Source of the DNA: Diphasiastrum complanatum
Lineage: Eukaryota; Streptophyta; Lycopodiopsida; Lycopodiales; Lycopodiaceae
Length of the DNA stretch: 64,000 nucleotides
Assembly (NCBI GenBank): GCA_029204225.1
Contig: CM055107.1
Location: forward strand, 27,849,410 to 27,913,409
Reading direction: 5' to 3'
How positions within the stretch are numbered: the stretch's first letter is position 1; each line of letters starts with the position of its first letter. The notes below the pieces were generated by a model. The model searched no databases and was not told the DNA's origin. It worked only from the letters and a program-made list of their open reading frames with translations. The position numbers and the translations under genes were made by a program. Positions 45,596 through 57,464 of the stretch are shown one piece after another.

Positions 45596-47173
45596 TAATG
45601 AAGAAGAGAAATACAGTCCATTAACTAAATTATTACGGCACATATAAGAATATGATACAGTCATTCTCGAGTCCCACATGATGAAAAAACCAACAAGATC
45701 ACACATGTGAGGAACCAACCCAAGAGCGCTGGTTTGACCATTGATCCCCTAAAAAAAATTCAGCCATAAGCTATTTTTCCAAAAAAAAATAAAAAAATTT
45801 GCGATTCTGGGTCGCGAATTGCGATTCGCAGAATCACGATTCGCGAATTGCAAACCCAACAAATCGCGATTCGGTGCATCTATGACCAAAACCTCCATCG
45901 AAGAGCTTTAAGATGGCATATCCATTATCCTTTAGCATGTTAACCATAATTGAAATGATACCTAGTCCAATCATGTAAGAGGGGGCTACCAACAAAGACG
46001 AGCACGTTTTTGTCAATCTGGTGAATACTGAGATTTGCACTATATCAGCGGATTTAAAATCTTATATTTTCCTACTTAAATCCATGACTCTGATTGAGGC
46101 TAGATAAGACTTGTTCAGGTTTTCCTTTGAATTCTGGTGAGTTACACATTTTTTTTATCAAACAACGTCAATACTACACTTTCTTAGCCCAAATTTTGAT
46201 CAAACTTGTGATAATAAAATTTTTCATCTAGACCTATCTTATGTAATTTAAAGAGGGTAGGTTAAGTCTCCCCTCTCCAATGCTTTCATGCTGCTATCTA
46301 ATACAATTTTGGTTGACTTCCTAGTATCCTTAATTGTTTAGGTATTCCAGCATGGTGAGGATGTCAAACAAAGCCCTGAACAGATAACAAGGTCAATTTT
46401 TGTTCCACATTACTCCCAAAGGTCAAACTATGATAATGCAATCTCTACAGAGTCTTGATATCAAAAGTTCCATGATCCTGAAGTAATGGCTCAATCCAAC
46501 TGTTAAATAGTTCATTAAGTGTGACAAGATTAACAGATTAAACTTTTGAAGGCTTTTCAAAGGTGTGCTCTCTATGAACAAAGTTGACTGCAAAGTGATA
46601 ATAAACGCACAAAAAGGTATTGCAAAATATGTTCATAGGAATTCAAGAAGTGGTTGAGGAAATCAAGCAGCTATGCAAAAACATGACCAGCAAGAGCACA
46701 AAGAAAGCACAATTGTGAGGGACATAAAAGGTAAATAATTTACATGGGTGCAACAAATTAGCCACTCAGCAGATGTTGAAACTTGAGGGCCTTGTTTCTC
46801 AAAATGAAAGAACTATGTGAGACAGCAGAAAAGGCTTCAGAAGCTGGTAACAAGAGAAATTTTTCACATGAATCGAGTATTCAATTACTGCAATCAACAA
46901 TAATGAGTAACAAGTAGCGGACAAACCTGTCTTTACCTATCCATCTGTTCTATGAAGATGCAACACATTTATCCCATTGTGTTCACCAAATTATTCCTTA
47001 ATGGTGTCACCTGATGGTGAGTGAGTTCCTGCAGTCAATCCATGCATATGATCAGATTCAAACGATTTCGGTCTAACAAGGTCACTGCATTAGATGTCGT
47101 GATTGAAAATCAATAAGATGGTTCGTTTAACCAAGACAACAAAATATGGTATGTGCCTCCTGCTCTTGGTTTT
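45596..47173. other. Downstream flank of the beta-propeller gene, no gene
   Basis: No recognisable frame. 45798-45880 holds a small cluster of GCGATTCG / CGCGAATTGC motifs, with CGCGAATTGC present twice as a direct repeat. The segment next to 47173 should contain the 3' UTR of the neighbouring gene, but I cannot fix its polyadenylation site. Confidence 0.45.
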
Positions 47174-49302
47174 TCAGCCAATTGCATTGGCTCTTTTCCA
47201 AGATCTAAAATTGTGCCCATCACTGATAGCCAGTCCAATGGCAGTTGCTTTTTTTAACGAATCTGATCCCACATAGTAGAGCCTAAAATTTCCATCTTCT
47301 AATTGCACAACATGTGGTGCTGCAACAGTCCCACTATCCCAAACATCCTGTCCTCTTCTTGGAACGAACACAGGCCCTCCAGGTTCTGCTCCTGACTCCA
47401 GATCCTTCTCCCACTTCAGACCATCCTCAGAAATTGCAATGCCAATTCCATGCATTCCCAGCTTGTTTACACCCTCATAAAACATAACAAATTTGCCCCC
47501 AATCTGTAAGACATGCCTTCTTCCAACTCCAGCTTCATCCCAAGAACCAGAGCTGCCTTTCTGTAGAATTTTGCCAAGTTTCTTCCAGGTCTTCCCATTG
47601 TCAGAAATAGCAGCACCAATTGCAGATGAAGGCACGGTGCCACCTTCCATTGAGCTGTAAGTCATCCACCAGTGAGTAAGTTGAGAGGAATCTTCACCTT
47701 TAACGGAATTGGAAGGAGGCAAGACTCTTGCCCATGCAACAAATAATTCATCCCACTCCCCTCTGCTCCCTACCTCTAATATTGGTTGCATGCTGTGCTT
47801 GAAAACGATGCCATCCCTTGACCTTGTGAGTCCCGTTCGCATTCGGAATCCTCGCACTGAGCTTTCTTGAGGCCTTATAGCAACTTCTTCTAATGATCCT
47901 CCAAAGTAGAACATCCACCATTCTTCATTGTAAAGCAGCACATCACTACAACCCACATGTACACAATCAAATGAGTCTGAACGCTTTTCGCTTGGACACA
48001 TTAGTGCACCTTTGTGAAGCGGACCTAAAAACCTTTTCCAATGCAGCCCATCCTCACTTACAGCCATTCCAATACACCCTGTAGATATCAAAGCAGGAGT
48101 TACTCCACAATGCCAAGAATCCTGATCTCTACCATAATAATACATTCTCCATGGAGCTGGCGATGCAGAAGGGTCTCGTACAACAATGGGATGGAATAGG
48201 CATTTGTCATCCCACCAGAGCTGATCATTTTCAGAGCCAAACAGCCTCCCATCCATCCTGCTAGCCGGTTCAGAACGAAGCTCATCCAACCAAAGCATTA
48301 GCCACAGACAAATTTCATTCTGATGCTCAAAGTGCAAAGAGCCATAATACTAAAAAACCCTTGAAAACACTTTTTTCTATATATTTGGAAACCCTTGAAA
48401 ACACCATATCCTCTTCAACATATAATTGGCTAAACATAAGCTCTGAGCCATAACATTCCGGCGATTTCTTATTCTTTGAAGTCTTTCTTCATAGCAGCAT
48501 TGCAAATCAGTATACAAAATGCCTGAATACATCATTGAGACTCACCCACAAAGTATAAGATCATGAACCACATTCTAAAAAAACTTATTTGCACTATTAA
48601 CAGAGAACGTATGAGCAGGCGTCCTCCTAACATTTAGCTAAATTGAAGGTCAAGGCCAGAATTATAGTTGCAAGGGTTTGGCATAGAAGAACGGCACACA
48701 ACTTAACTTATCAACAAACATCATTTTCCAAAAAAATAACACAAGATATCAGCGAAAGAAACCACCTTCATAAATGGTCTTTGGCTTTCAATATATGGCA
48801 TAGTTTTCAAGCCACTCGTAATCAAACTCTTGCGAGAACTCATGGAGGGGATCACAACCTTTGCAGATAAAAGCATGTCAGTTAGCTGATTTGAGACCAA
48901 GCTCAAACCACCACCGACTATTGCAGTCCTTTTGAAGGCCTTTTTGAAAGGAAGAAAACAGTGAGAAAAGCTTCTGCCTCACAAATTGGTTAGGCAGATG
49001 GAGACCATATACAAGAGGAGCAGCAGCAGCAAGACTCAGAAGCTGCAATCAAGCAATGGGATATACCTGTTGGAAAGGCTCACACTCTTCTGTGAGGAGC
49101 ATGCAGTACACAAACTGGGCCTTTTAGATTTGAAGCAAGCTGAAAACAACCTCAGCTTCCTTGGGTAGCCCACAATAGCATACTCCTTGTTCTTGCTTCT
49201 CACGTGTCCTATGCCAGAATTTGCATTGTCTTTCAGAAATGGTGCTCTTGCCACAGCCTTGAGACAACATCCACCATAACCAGCTCTTCTCAAGCAATCC
49301 AT
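47174..49302 (-). CDS. Five-bladed beta-propeller glycosidase-like protein (GH32/43/68-type), three exons
   Basis: Exon 1 is 49302-49067, exon 2 is 48928-48859 and exon 3 is 48325-47174. Phases fit (236, 70 and 1152 nt, about 485 residues). Splice sites: CCAACAG/GTATAT, TTCAAAAG/GACTGC, GCAAAG/GTTGTG and ACTTTGAG/CATCAG; the last acceptor could instead be six bases further in. The N terminus (MDCLRRAGYGG, Cys- and Lys-rich) could be an organelle transit peptide. Exon 3 holds repeated blade motifs of the form G-x-A-x-S-x-D-G-x-x-W (GCIGMAVSEDGLHW, GAAISDNGKTW, GIGIAISEDGLKW) plus MYYYGRD, WMFYFGG, KFVMFYEG and FRLYYVGS. This is the fold of arabinanases, levansucrases and invertases. The catalytic acids cannot be assigned with confidence, so substrate is unknown. 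It is the only intact host gene in the window, and its frame lacks lesions. Confidence 0.85.
48326..48858 (-). other. Intron 2 of the beta-propeller gene
   Basis: 533 bp, GT...AG, between phase-0 exons. Contains only short chance frames. Confidence 0.65.
48929..49066 (-). other. Intron 1 of the beta-propeller gene
   Basis: 138 bp, GTATAT...AAAAG, with a pyrimidine-rich stretch (TTTTCTTCCTTTC) before the acceptor. It joins exon 1 in phase 2 to exon 2. Confidence 0.7.
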
Positions 49303-50161
49303 TACCAATTTCCACACTGATTGCTTCAACTCTAGGACAAAGCAGCTCTGACAAGATGCAGCCTTCTTGGGAAACCCAACATAGAAACAGGCAAACTGCA
49401 ATGCCAGCTCAAAGAACTACCTTCCTATGCTCTCTCGGAGGGAGTCTCTCCTCCTTGGCTGTCGACACTGGATATGATGTCGACTCCATTGGACTCGAGC
49501 GCTTGAACTACCTTTTTTGTCTCAAATTTTGTTAATCAAAATAAAATCTCATTTCAATGATGCAAAGTGTGCTCCCACAAAATTTACCTAGATTATTTTC
49601 ATTTAGAAGAACACTCATATGAGAATTATAGGTGACTCCTCTTGTTGAGTCATTCAAGAAGCAAGAATAGAGGGCATGCTTATCAAAGGAACACCCTGGT
49701 GCATTTATTCATATGAAAAAGTAGTAGGTACATTAATAAAAAAGATATATACACCCCTAATAGGAAGTTTAAACAAAAGTAAGCTCAAACAAGAGCGAAA
49801 CTTGCAGTAAAGTTAAGATTAATCCAGATCCTGGCATTAAAAATAAAAGTGTTACACCATAGATTCATTTGTATTTCTTGTAGATGGTGTGGATTACAAT
49901 CTCATCTTTTGCAAGTAGCCAATAGGAAGCAAGGGGAAAGGGCTAACACAAACATAAAAAGACACCATTTGTAGCCCATTTCTATGTTTAATAGAGAGGA
50001 GGAGACTGCTATTTTGAGAGCTCAAGCATCCTCATTTGCTAATCGATCCTGCTTATGCTCTTGTTATGATTTGCTTGTTGTTTCTAGTTTTCATGTTTTT
50101 GCTTTGTGCTAGTTAAGGTTTCTCCATAAGCATGACATTGAGCATTTGAGCTAACCTCCAT

Positions 50162-50166
<5 letters not shown>
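49303..50166. other. Upstream region of the beta-propeller gene
   Basis: The frame is open upstream of the chosen ATG to about 49401 without another ATG, which supports the 49302 start. No TATA box is obvious. The rest is AT-rich with no gene. Confidence 0.5.

Positions 50167-50219
<53 letters not shown>
50167..50219. repeat. (CT)n microsatellite
   Basis: 53 bases of uninterrupted CT. Confidence 0.97.
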
Positions 50220-50222
<3 letters not shown>

Positions 50223-50449
50223 ATAAATGCATGTGGTTAGAGTTAAGGGAAGTAGTGTTAAGTGGATTTGAATTAGTGGAAGTAGTGTTAAAGTGGAGTA
50301 GACTTAGGGGAAAGAGTAGAGTGCATCTAAAACTAGCAACTTGACATAGTTAGGTACCTATCTGGTGTTCTACCCCTCTTTGACAGGTGGAAGGGCTGCT
50401 CACCTGTTATATTTCTTATGCTCAACCTTAAACAAATCGTTTAGATAAT

Positions 50450-51435
50450 GAGTCTCTTGAAAACCAAAGGTCGACTACATGTTTTCGGACCTTCACATTT
50501 TTCCTCTTTAAGATTTTTTTTGTCTTAAACATGTTTTAGGCACCTTCGCCTTTTTTGCCCCTTCACGAAAAAGGCGACACAGTGGCCAGAATGCCTTGGA
50601 AACCATTTTAAAGGAACCTTCGACTTTTTCGCTGTATTTAGTCTAAGACACCCTAAACCATTTTAGACACATTCGCCTTTTTTGCCCCTTCGCAAAAAAT
50701 GTGACACAATGGCCAAAATGCTTTGGAAACCATTTTAAGTTACCTTCAGCTTTTTCGGTTTTTTTGATGCCTTTAGTCTAAGGCACCTTCGGCTTTTTCG
50801 CTGCCTTTTAGTCTAAGGCACCTTCTGCTTTTTCGCTACCTATAGTCTAAGGCACCTTCTGCTTTTTCGCTGCCTTCAGAGTAAAGGTGCCTTCGGGATT
50901 TAAATACCTTCAGTCTAAGGGCTAAGGGCACCTTCAAGATTTGCATACTTCAGTCTCAGGACACCTTCGAGTTTTTCGCGATTTTGCTACATTGGCAAAC
51001 CGACGTCGGCAACTTATCATCAACCCTAAAATAATTGGAGAGAAAAATATCCTAAAGGCAGTTACCAACTTTGTACATATGCAAAATTGGAGTAAATGAC
51101 AGTAAAGGCATAAGATATTTTTCTCTCGACACTTGTAAATATATATACTAGCTGAATGAAACTATGTAAGTGTTAGTTGAATTTCTTTTTCAGAGTCATC
51201 TGTAGTCAACGTTATCACGCTCAACAAACTGAAGTTATTACTTCAAGCCATAGTACTCACTGTTGATATTAATCAGAGTGCAATTTTTTTCTCACTACTG
51301 CGTTGTTCATTTGCGCAATTTGTATGAATCATTCTACTTGAACATTTCTGTTGCTAACTGTTGCGTTTCTGTTCCTACACACCTATGCTCAAAGCCTCGA
51401 GCTTTCGCTGTCGATCATCCCCACGTTTTATGACA
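50450..51435 (+). repeat. LTR of copia J (related to copia F LTR)
   Basis: Carries an array of CACCTTCGGCTTTTTCGC-like units (about 50525-50985), which copia F-alpha carries in its LTR in the other orientation. The right end is TTTTATGACA, next to a variant primer site. The left edge is approximate. Confidence 0.65.
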
Positions 51436-51449
51436 TGGTATAAGAACGG
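51436..51449 (+). promoter_or_regulatory. Variant primer binding site, copia J
   Basis: TGGTATAAGAACGG directly after the LTR end; compare the variant in copia F-alpha (37075-37090). The TGGTAT core is as in the initiator tRNA-Met site. Confidence 0.55.
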
Positions 51450-51578
51450 ACATTTCAGTAATCTGTATTTCTACTGCGGATTGTCAATATTGTTTCTATC
51501 AAGACGTCTTTTTAGCAAACGCGCAGCCAATAGTATTCCGACAATCGTTGTTTCTACCAACGATCTAGTCCAACCAGA

Positions 51579-51747
51579 ATGGATCCATCATCTAGTTCAT
51601 CTCTCATTGACAAACGCGATGGTAATAACTACCATCTCTGGAAATTCAAGATGAAGGTTATACTTCTAGCCAAAGAACTGTGGAATATCGTTGATGGCAC
51701 AAAGCTCAAACCAGAAGGTGATGCAGCCATCATCACTAGGTGGAAAG
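51579..51747 (+). pseudogene. copia J gag N terminus, cut by gypsy G2
   Basis: MDPSSSSSLIDKRDGNNYH then LWKFKMKVILLAKELW and IVDGTKLKPEGD, a standard copia gag start that aligns with copia F-alpha (KLKLWMMLIDRDFW, VVEGVDLKPKDGD). The frame is intact for 56 codons until the G2 LTR starts at 51748. Confidence 0.85.
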
Positions 51748-52495
51748 TGTTGGAAAGTTTTTGGATCCCAAGGCAACCCTAACCCTAGCTAATAAGTGAG
51801 AGGGATTTGGCACCCTACGTGTGTAAGTCCAACTCGATGATCACAAAGTTAATTGATTAGTTACAAGTCAATAAAAGGACTTTAGGCCTTTTTGCGGGAC
51901 TTTTAATGTCGCAGGGCTTAAATGTCAAGTTAGTGAATAAAGTTGGGTTTCCCTCCAATTTGGATGGTTCCCACTCTTTTTTTTAAATTTGAATAATTAG
52001 GGAGGCAGAAAGGGACCAATAGGATTCAGAGGCCAGGGTCCTCTTCTCTACGATAAAAAAGGACCAACTCGAGTTCCTAGACATGTTTTATTTTTTCATT
52101 TCAATAAAGCAGATTGGTTCTCTTGTGAAATGGATTGATGAATGTCCTTGATCTCTATCACTTTTCCTCCATCTCTCATGCTTTCTTTGGATTTTGCTAA
52201 TTGTTGGATTTGATTGTTATTGGGATTGCATGTTATTATACTTTTTATGAGGGAGAAAGGGAGAGAGAGAAAGAGTAAGCTATCTTGTTGTGGATCTAGT
52301 GTCAGTGGATGTAGTGTTAATGCTTAGGATTAATGGATGTTAGAGTTATATGTGAATCTTCCATTCATGCTGAAATCTGAACTATACTATCGCTCTCATG
52401 GGAACGAATCTATACGTGACAACTAACTTCATCTCTTTGATGCTAGATTGATTAGATCTTGGATTGAGGTTAGGCAAGGAAAGAAACCCACTACA
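51748..52495 (+). repeat. 5' LTR of gypsy G2
   Basis: 748 bp bounded by TG and CA, placed by the break in copia J gag on the left and the primer site on the right. No second copy in the window. Confidence 0.75.
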
Positions 52496-52499
52496 ATTT

Positions 52500-52517
52500 T
52501 GGCGCCGTTGCAGGGGA
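52500..52517 (+). promoter_or_regulatory. Primer binding site (tRNA-Asp), gypsy G2
   Basis: TGGCGCCGTTGCAGGGGA, one mismatch to the tRNA-Asp site, four bases after the LTR end. Confidence 0.92.
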
Positions 52518-53711
52518 GCGATGCCAATTTTTCAGTTTGCAGCATGTTTGTTGGATGGTTAGCTTGTAATAGGCATCTTGTCGTTGCATGAATAGTGTTA
52601 GATCTGCATTTAGGGTTAGTTTTGGAGTGATTTTGCTTGATTTGAGTAGATTTGCTTGTTTGAAATCTAATTTGATTGTGAAACAGGAAAAGCTATTCAG
52701 ATCACCAATCTTAAGATCCATTTGGATCTGATATATCAGAAAAAACAACAAAAATCGGTCAAATCTGCCAGATTCTGGTCAAAAGGAGACAAAAATCATC
52801 ATCAGAGCTGATAACTTTTTGTCTTCTTTCAAGAAACTTTCACTGGGTTTCAGACATCTTCAGATTTGATCACAGAACCTTCAGTTTGAAGGGCAAACAA
52901 TCCTTCCCAGCATATTTCTAGAAACATCAAAAAAACCATCAAAAAATATCAAAAAGTCATCAAAACCCTAAAAATACAAAAAAAGAACTTTCGTCTGATT
53001 CATTGTGCATAGGTGTGATTAAGATCTATCTACTGCCAAGTTGGTGAAAATTAATATCAGAAATAGAAGGTTTTCCCAAAGGATCAGTCGTCATATTGTC
53101 ATGTTTTTGTCAAAAAAGTCTCATTTTTGCAAAAATACCAGTATTACTCTTGATTCTTCGTCAAAATCTTTGCCAGAATTCCAGAACATTCTATTTATAG
53201 TAAAATACTATTTTTGAGTTTGACGAACATTCTTCCTATCCAGATCATAGAAAATTCTGATTTTTACCCAAACAAACTACATAAACTGTGTTTTTGTGTG
53301 CCATAAATCTTCGTCGGATTTACCCTAGCTTTATCTATGTCAAATTTTGAATCTGAGAGTTCGACGAAGGTTATTTCCATAGAAATTGTCATAAAAGCCT
53401 GATCAAAAAGGTTTTTTTTTCCAAAAATAACACTGCTACTTTTGCCGAACCAATCTTTGCCTAGGGAACGTTCACCAGTTCTATGTTTAGGTTCTGATGT
53501 TCTAGATCAAGTCTCTGTCAAAATTTGGGTCAAATCCGATATAGTCTAATTTTGATTCTGAGAAATTTTTCATTTTTGAGAAGTATCAATCGATTGAATA
53601 TCGAAATCTTTTTCACAATATAGAAATTTGATTCTTGCCAAGTGAGATAGATTTAGCAGGCTTGGAAATCTAGATCCAATCTCATTGTCTACTTAATTTC
53701 AATTTGTGAAG

Positions 53712-54544
53712 ATGGCAGCCCATGGAGGTGCTCCTCAAGAAGTCAATCCAATTATTGTTAGATGAGCACCCCATTTGGATCTACTTAAATACAATGGATT
53801 AACAGATCCAGTTAGATTTCTTCAGATCTATGCTGAATCTTGTGAAGTCTATGGCAAAAAATTTTCTCAAGATAAACTTAGGCTTTTTCTTATGGCCTTA
53901 ACAGGCGTAGCACAAGATTGGTACTATAATCAAGATGAAACTGAACGTACTGATTGGAAGATTGTTAAACGAGCCATTATCACACGGTTCAAACTTTGGA
54001 AGTTCATGGAAGACCCTTTCCTACTTTTAAGTAAGATTAAAATGGAAAAAAGGGAAATGGTTCGAGATTACATTGGACGGGTGCTGTCCACGAGTCAAAG
54101 CCAATCGAAGACACCCGAGATCAGCTTTGGAAATCCCAGTTGGAGTTTCTTAATAAGCAACACCAACTACAAATGGAGAAACTCGCCAATGAGTTTCAAA
54201 CTACCCTGAAGTCTATCCAAATCAGTATGCCTAGTCAGTCAAACCCTGCACAGGTACCTTATAGCCCACACTGCCGGGCTACGCATCCTGTTGATGCTTG
54301 TCCTTCATATCGACCTATTCAAGCACATACAGTTCAACAATATGAAGAACACCCATCGCAATCTGGAAATGCCTTGCCTTATCATGAATATCCATCAACA
54401 AGTCCAGAACCACTAGCCATACAAGATGGCTACGCCGTTATACAAGGGCCACTGTACACCAGATGTTTCATCTGTGGTGAAACCGGCCACTTCATGGTTG
54501 ATTGTCCAGTTAAGACCTTATACCATGCTGAGTGTCCCGACTGA
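53712..54544 (+). pseudogene. gypsy G2 gag with CCHC knuckle
   Basis: Start MAAHGGAPQEVNP at 53712. TGA replaces an Arg-like codon at 53763-53765. Then comes the retrotransposon gag core: LDLLKYNGLTDPVRFL, FLMALTGVAQDWYYN, EREMVRDYIGRV. After a frameshift near 54100 (with loss of part of gag), DQLWKSQLEFLNKQHQLQ leads to a zinc knuckle CFICGETGHFMVDC (CX2CX4HX4C) near 54460-54505 and a stop at 54542-54544. Gag would coat the element RNA; this copy is broken. Confidence 0.87.
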
Positions 54545-56049
54545 TCCGAAAACACAGTTTCAAAGTCTGTCCAAAGCAACCAACTAAGATCCTAACTACC
54601 CGTCACGTTAGTTATGACTCCCGAGAGGATCCTCATGACAACCACACGAGCACCATAGCACCCAACCGCTCAACCTGAGAGCAGACTCGAGAAGTTTCTA
54701 GCAAACTTCTACATTACCGCACAATATACCAGTTCCAAAATGCCAGAAGACACTAATATGCAATGAGTCATTGTCGCAAGAAAGTGAAACCGATATTCCG
54801 TCATCTGCTACAATGTCCAACCAAGAGCAATCTCCACAGGGAATTGACAATTTTTCTCCCCTTCTGCAACTCAAATCTATTTGTCTTTCCACAAGCTGAT
54901 AAGATTTTTAATGTGCCAATACACAATATTTTTTAGATTCGGAAATCCAGATAGAGATTCAGTTCTGAATCTCTTGTTCACAGAGGTCCTCAGGACATAG
55001 TACCTCAGTAATACCTGCATCTCAAGCTATATCTTACAATATCTACTATCAATGATGGTAGATTTTCGTGTAACCAACCCTGTCTTGTTTTGACAAGGGC
55101 ATGTCAGATTAAGTCACATTACTCTACAAAACAATTGAAATATTGCAACTATCACGGTACATTATCAATGTTGATGAATGCAAGTTTTGTTCGACAACTG
55201 CTATACAGTTCTCACTCTCTGTAACGTTTGTTTATTTCCTTGTTTCTCTTCACCTATTTTGTGTGATTGATTTTTGCATGAGAAATAGCTACTGCATGAG
55301 AGTCTTTTGTAGAGCATCTCCAGAACACATTTTCATTCATCTATCCATCTTCAGATTATCTTGTAAAACAGTTTAGGATTTTTGAGACATATGAGAACTC
55401 CATGTCAAATTAGAGCTGATTACTGCATCTCTTTGCCATATTATTTTTTTGAGTCAACTACCGCAAGATCGAAACAAATTTAGTTAAAATTTGTTCAATC
55501 TTTAGTACAGTCACATGTTCAACGAGTTTCAACTACGTGTTCCACACATAGATCCAACCTTGAGCATGACCAGTTACCAGCAACAACATCCCCACCAACA
55601 AATTTTTTTTGGGGGAGAGAGAGTGGATCTGCTTGGATCCACTGGAGCAGTTATGCTGCCAACAATAGCACCAGCAAGATCGACAGCCAAGGTCACAAGT
55701 CAAATATAAAAACGACAAGGCTAAGAAGACACACGGGCAATCCAAAGAGACTCAATCAGAAGAAGTACCCCAGTCGCGACGAAGATCCTTCAAAAAGGGA
55801 AACACAAACATTGGAAAATCAGTCTCTTTCTTCAACCAATCTCTTGCCATACTTCTGCGCCCATTTTCATGCCTATCGTCCACACCATCTACCATTGTCA
55901 CCACTATCCTTCCTTCCATCTATTTGTTTATCATCTGTTTACTGTTCTTCTAAGAGGATCTACGCTTTTCAAGTGCCGATCGAGGACGCCAATGTAGAAG
56001 CGGAGCGACATCGTCCAATATGAGTTGCAGTGGGTCCTACAACACATTA
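54545..56049 (+). other. Non-coding stretch leading to the 3' end of gypsy G3
   Basis: No pol domain is recognised. The right part (from about 55500) should belong to G3 since it runs into its polypurine tract. The left part may still be G2. The left breakpoint of the inferred inversion lies somewhere here but cannot be placed. Confidence 0.45.
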
Positions 56050-56061
56050 GGGGTGGGATGA
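56050..56061 (+). promoter_or_regulatory. Polypurine tract of gypsy G3
   Basis: GGGGTGGGATGA directly before the LTR start TGTTGGC, showing that the LTR at 56062 is a 3' LTR. Confidence 0.75.
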
Positions 56062-57210
56062 TGTTGGCTGATTCTATCGAATCCCCAAGATACTCAGACA
56101 GAGCAACTTAAGAGCACCTCTCACCTTAGACCGAGGAGGTCTCTGAGAAGATGAGACTAATGAAGACTGAGAGCCGAGTATGAGAGCCAAGGAATACTAG
56201 TTACTAATGACAAGTAAGAACTATGTAAGCCTCATGGTGAATCCCGAAAGATGGAATGACCATGTAGGAACTAGTATTTCTAGGCAAATGTAATAAATGC
56301 AAGTAGACCCCTATTAAAGAAAGTAGAGTGAGCCACCTTTTGATGGTGACCTCTAGTGAAGAGAATTATTCCATTTGTAATTTGTGAAATCTGGAAATTC
56401 CACTAGGATGTCATCTAAGTAGCTCTCTTGCTTATTTAACAGACTCCCTCTTTGTGAAGAGGAGCTTTTTGTGATTTGTATCAACTCCATGCTGAAACGA
56501 GAAGAGCCTTCACGAGTTTGATGCAACCATTGAGCTCCTTGATCATGCTTGTTTCTTGAGTGATGCATTTATGATCTTGTCCTTCCCTCCTTTTGTGTGT
56601 GGTTGTGGATTGTAGGTGGATTAGATTTGCTGTGGATTAGCTTTCTTGCTTTCTTGTGGATTAATGTAGGAGCCAGCATTCAAGTAAACTAAATAGGCTA
56701 GATCTGTGGTGTGATTCTTGCATATCTCTGTACAATCCAGTTCTTGATGTTCTTGGGATGTCCAAGAATCAAAAGGCTGGTTAGTTTCTTGATTCTTGGA
56801 CTTCTAACATGTTGTAGATTAGTTTCTTGCTTCTTGTTTTCTGGATTTATGCAAGTACAGTGTAGTGTAGGATCTGATTTCAATCCGTTTTTAGAGTAAG
56901 TAGCAGTAGAAACTAGTGAGCGTTCATTGGTTTACATGTTGATCTGTGAATGAGCGTTCTAGGCTTGCATCCTATGTAGAATGTAAGTGCGTTCAAGAGT
57001 AACGTCGCTGATTAGTCCTCTGACATGCAGGACAATAAAAGAAAATACTACAACAAAACTCTGTCCCTTCTGCCTGGGTTGGCATTGTAAAATCAAGAAA
57101 CTATCTAACAAATGCCTTTGAGCCTGGTAACAGGCAGAATCGGTTCTGAAAAAGAGCCAGAAAGAACTGAAGTAAACAATAGGTCCTATGGAGCAGGGGA
57201 TCTGTCAACA
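56062..57210 (+). repeat. 3' LTR of gypsy G3 (inverted relative to its 5' LTR)
   Basis: 1149 bp, TGTTGGC...GTCAACA, followed by GTCAG (57211-57215). It is the reverse complement, with scattered differences, of 59541-60703. Confidence 0.92.
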
Positions 57211-57451
57211 GTCAGTATCTTTGGATCTAACATAGAGGAGATAGAGTCAAATGATGTATTCTGGTTTTCACACGTGTGAAAAGTCAGACTTCCGTACATC
57301 CTCTGTTATGGACTGAAAATATCAGTTCTGACCTCACTCACCAAAAAACTGTTCAAGAAAAGATAGCAAAACACTGCTAAACAGCTTCCTAGCTTGAATT
57401 GACAGAAAAATCTTCATACATCTGATGTTAGTAGCATTCAAAGCATGGTAT
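57211..57451 (-). other. First part of the copia K leader (now inverted)
   Basis: Lies between the copia K primer site (57452-57464) and the GTCAG target-site copy. It includes a CACACGTGTG palindrome at 57269-57278. Added to 60704-61230 it gives a leader of about 0.77 kb, like those of copia A2 and C. Confidence 0.65.
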
Positions 57452-57464
57452 GGCTCTGATACCA
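57452..57464 (-). promoter_or_regulatory. Primer binding site (initiator tRNA-Met), copia K
   Basis: Minus strand TGGTATCAGAGCC right after LTR end TTTTTCACA. Confidence 0.95.

Larger units (their letters stand above)
51748..54544 (+). mobile_element. Ty3/gypsy element G2: 5' LTR, primer site, gag
   Basis: LTR 51748-52495 (TGTTGGAAAG...CTACA), tRNA-Asp primer site, a 1.2-kb leader and gag. It is inserted in copia J gag; the left flank GAAAG (51743-51747) is the likely target site. Pol and 3' LTR are not found to the right, so the element is truncated after about 54544. Confidence 0.85.

Noticed and set aside
48721-48906. 61-codon minus-strand frame as a separate gene
   Set aside because: Its first part is exon 2 of the beta-propeller gene read on into intron 2.
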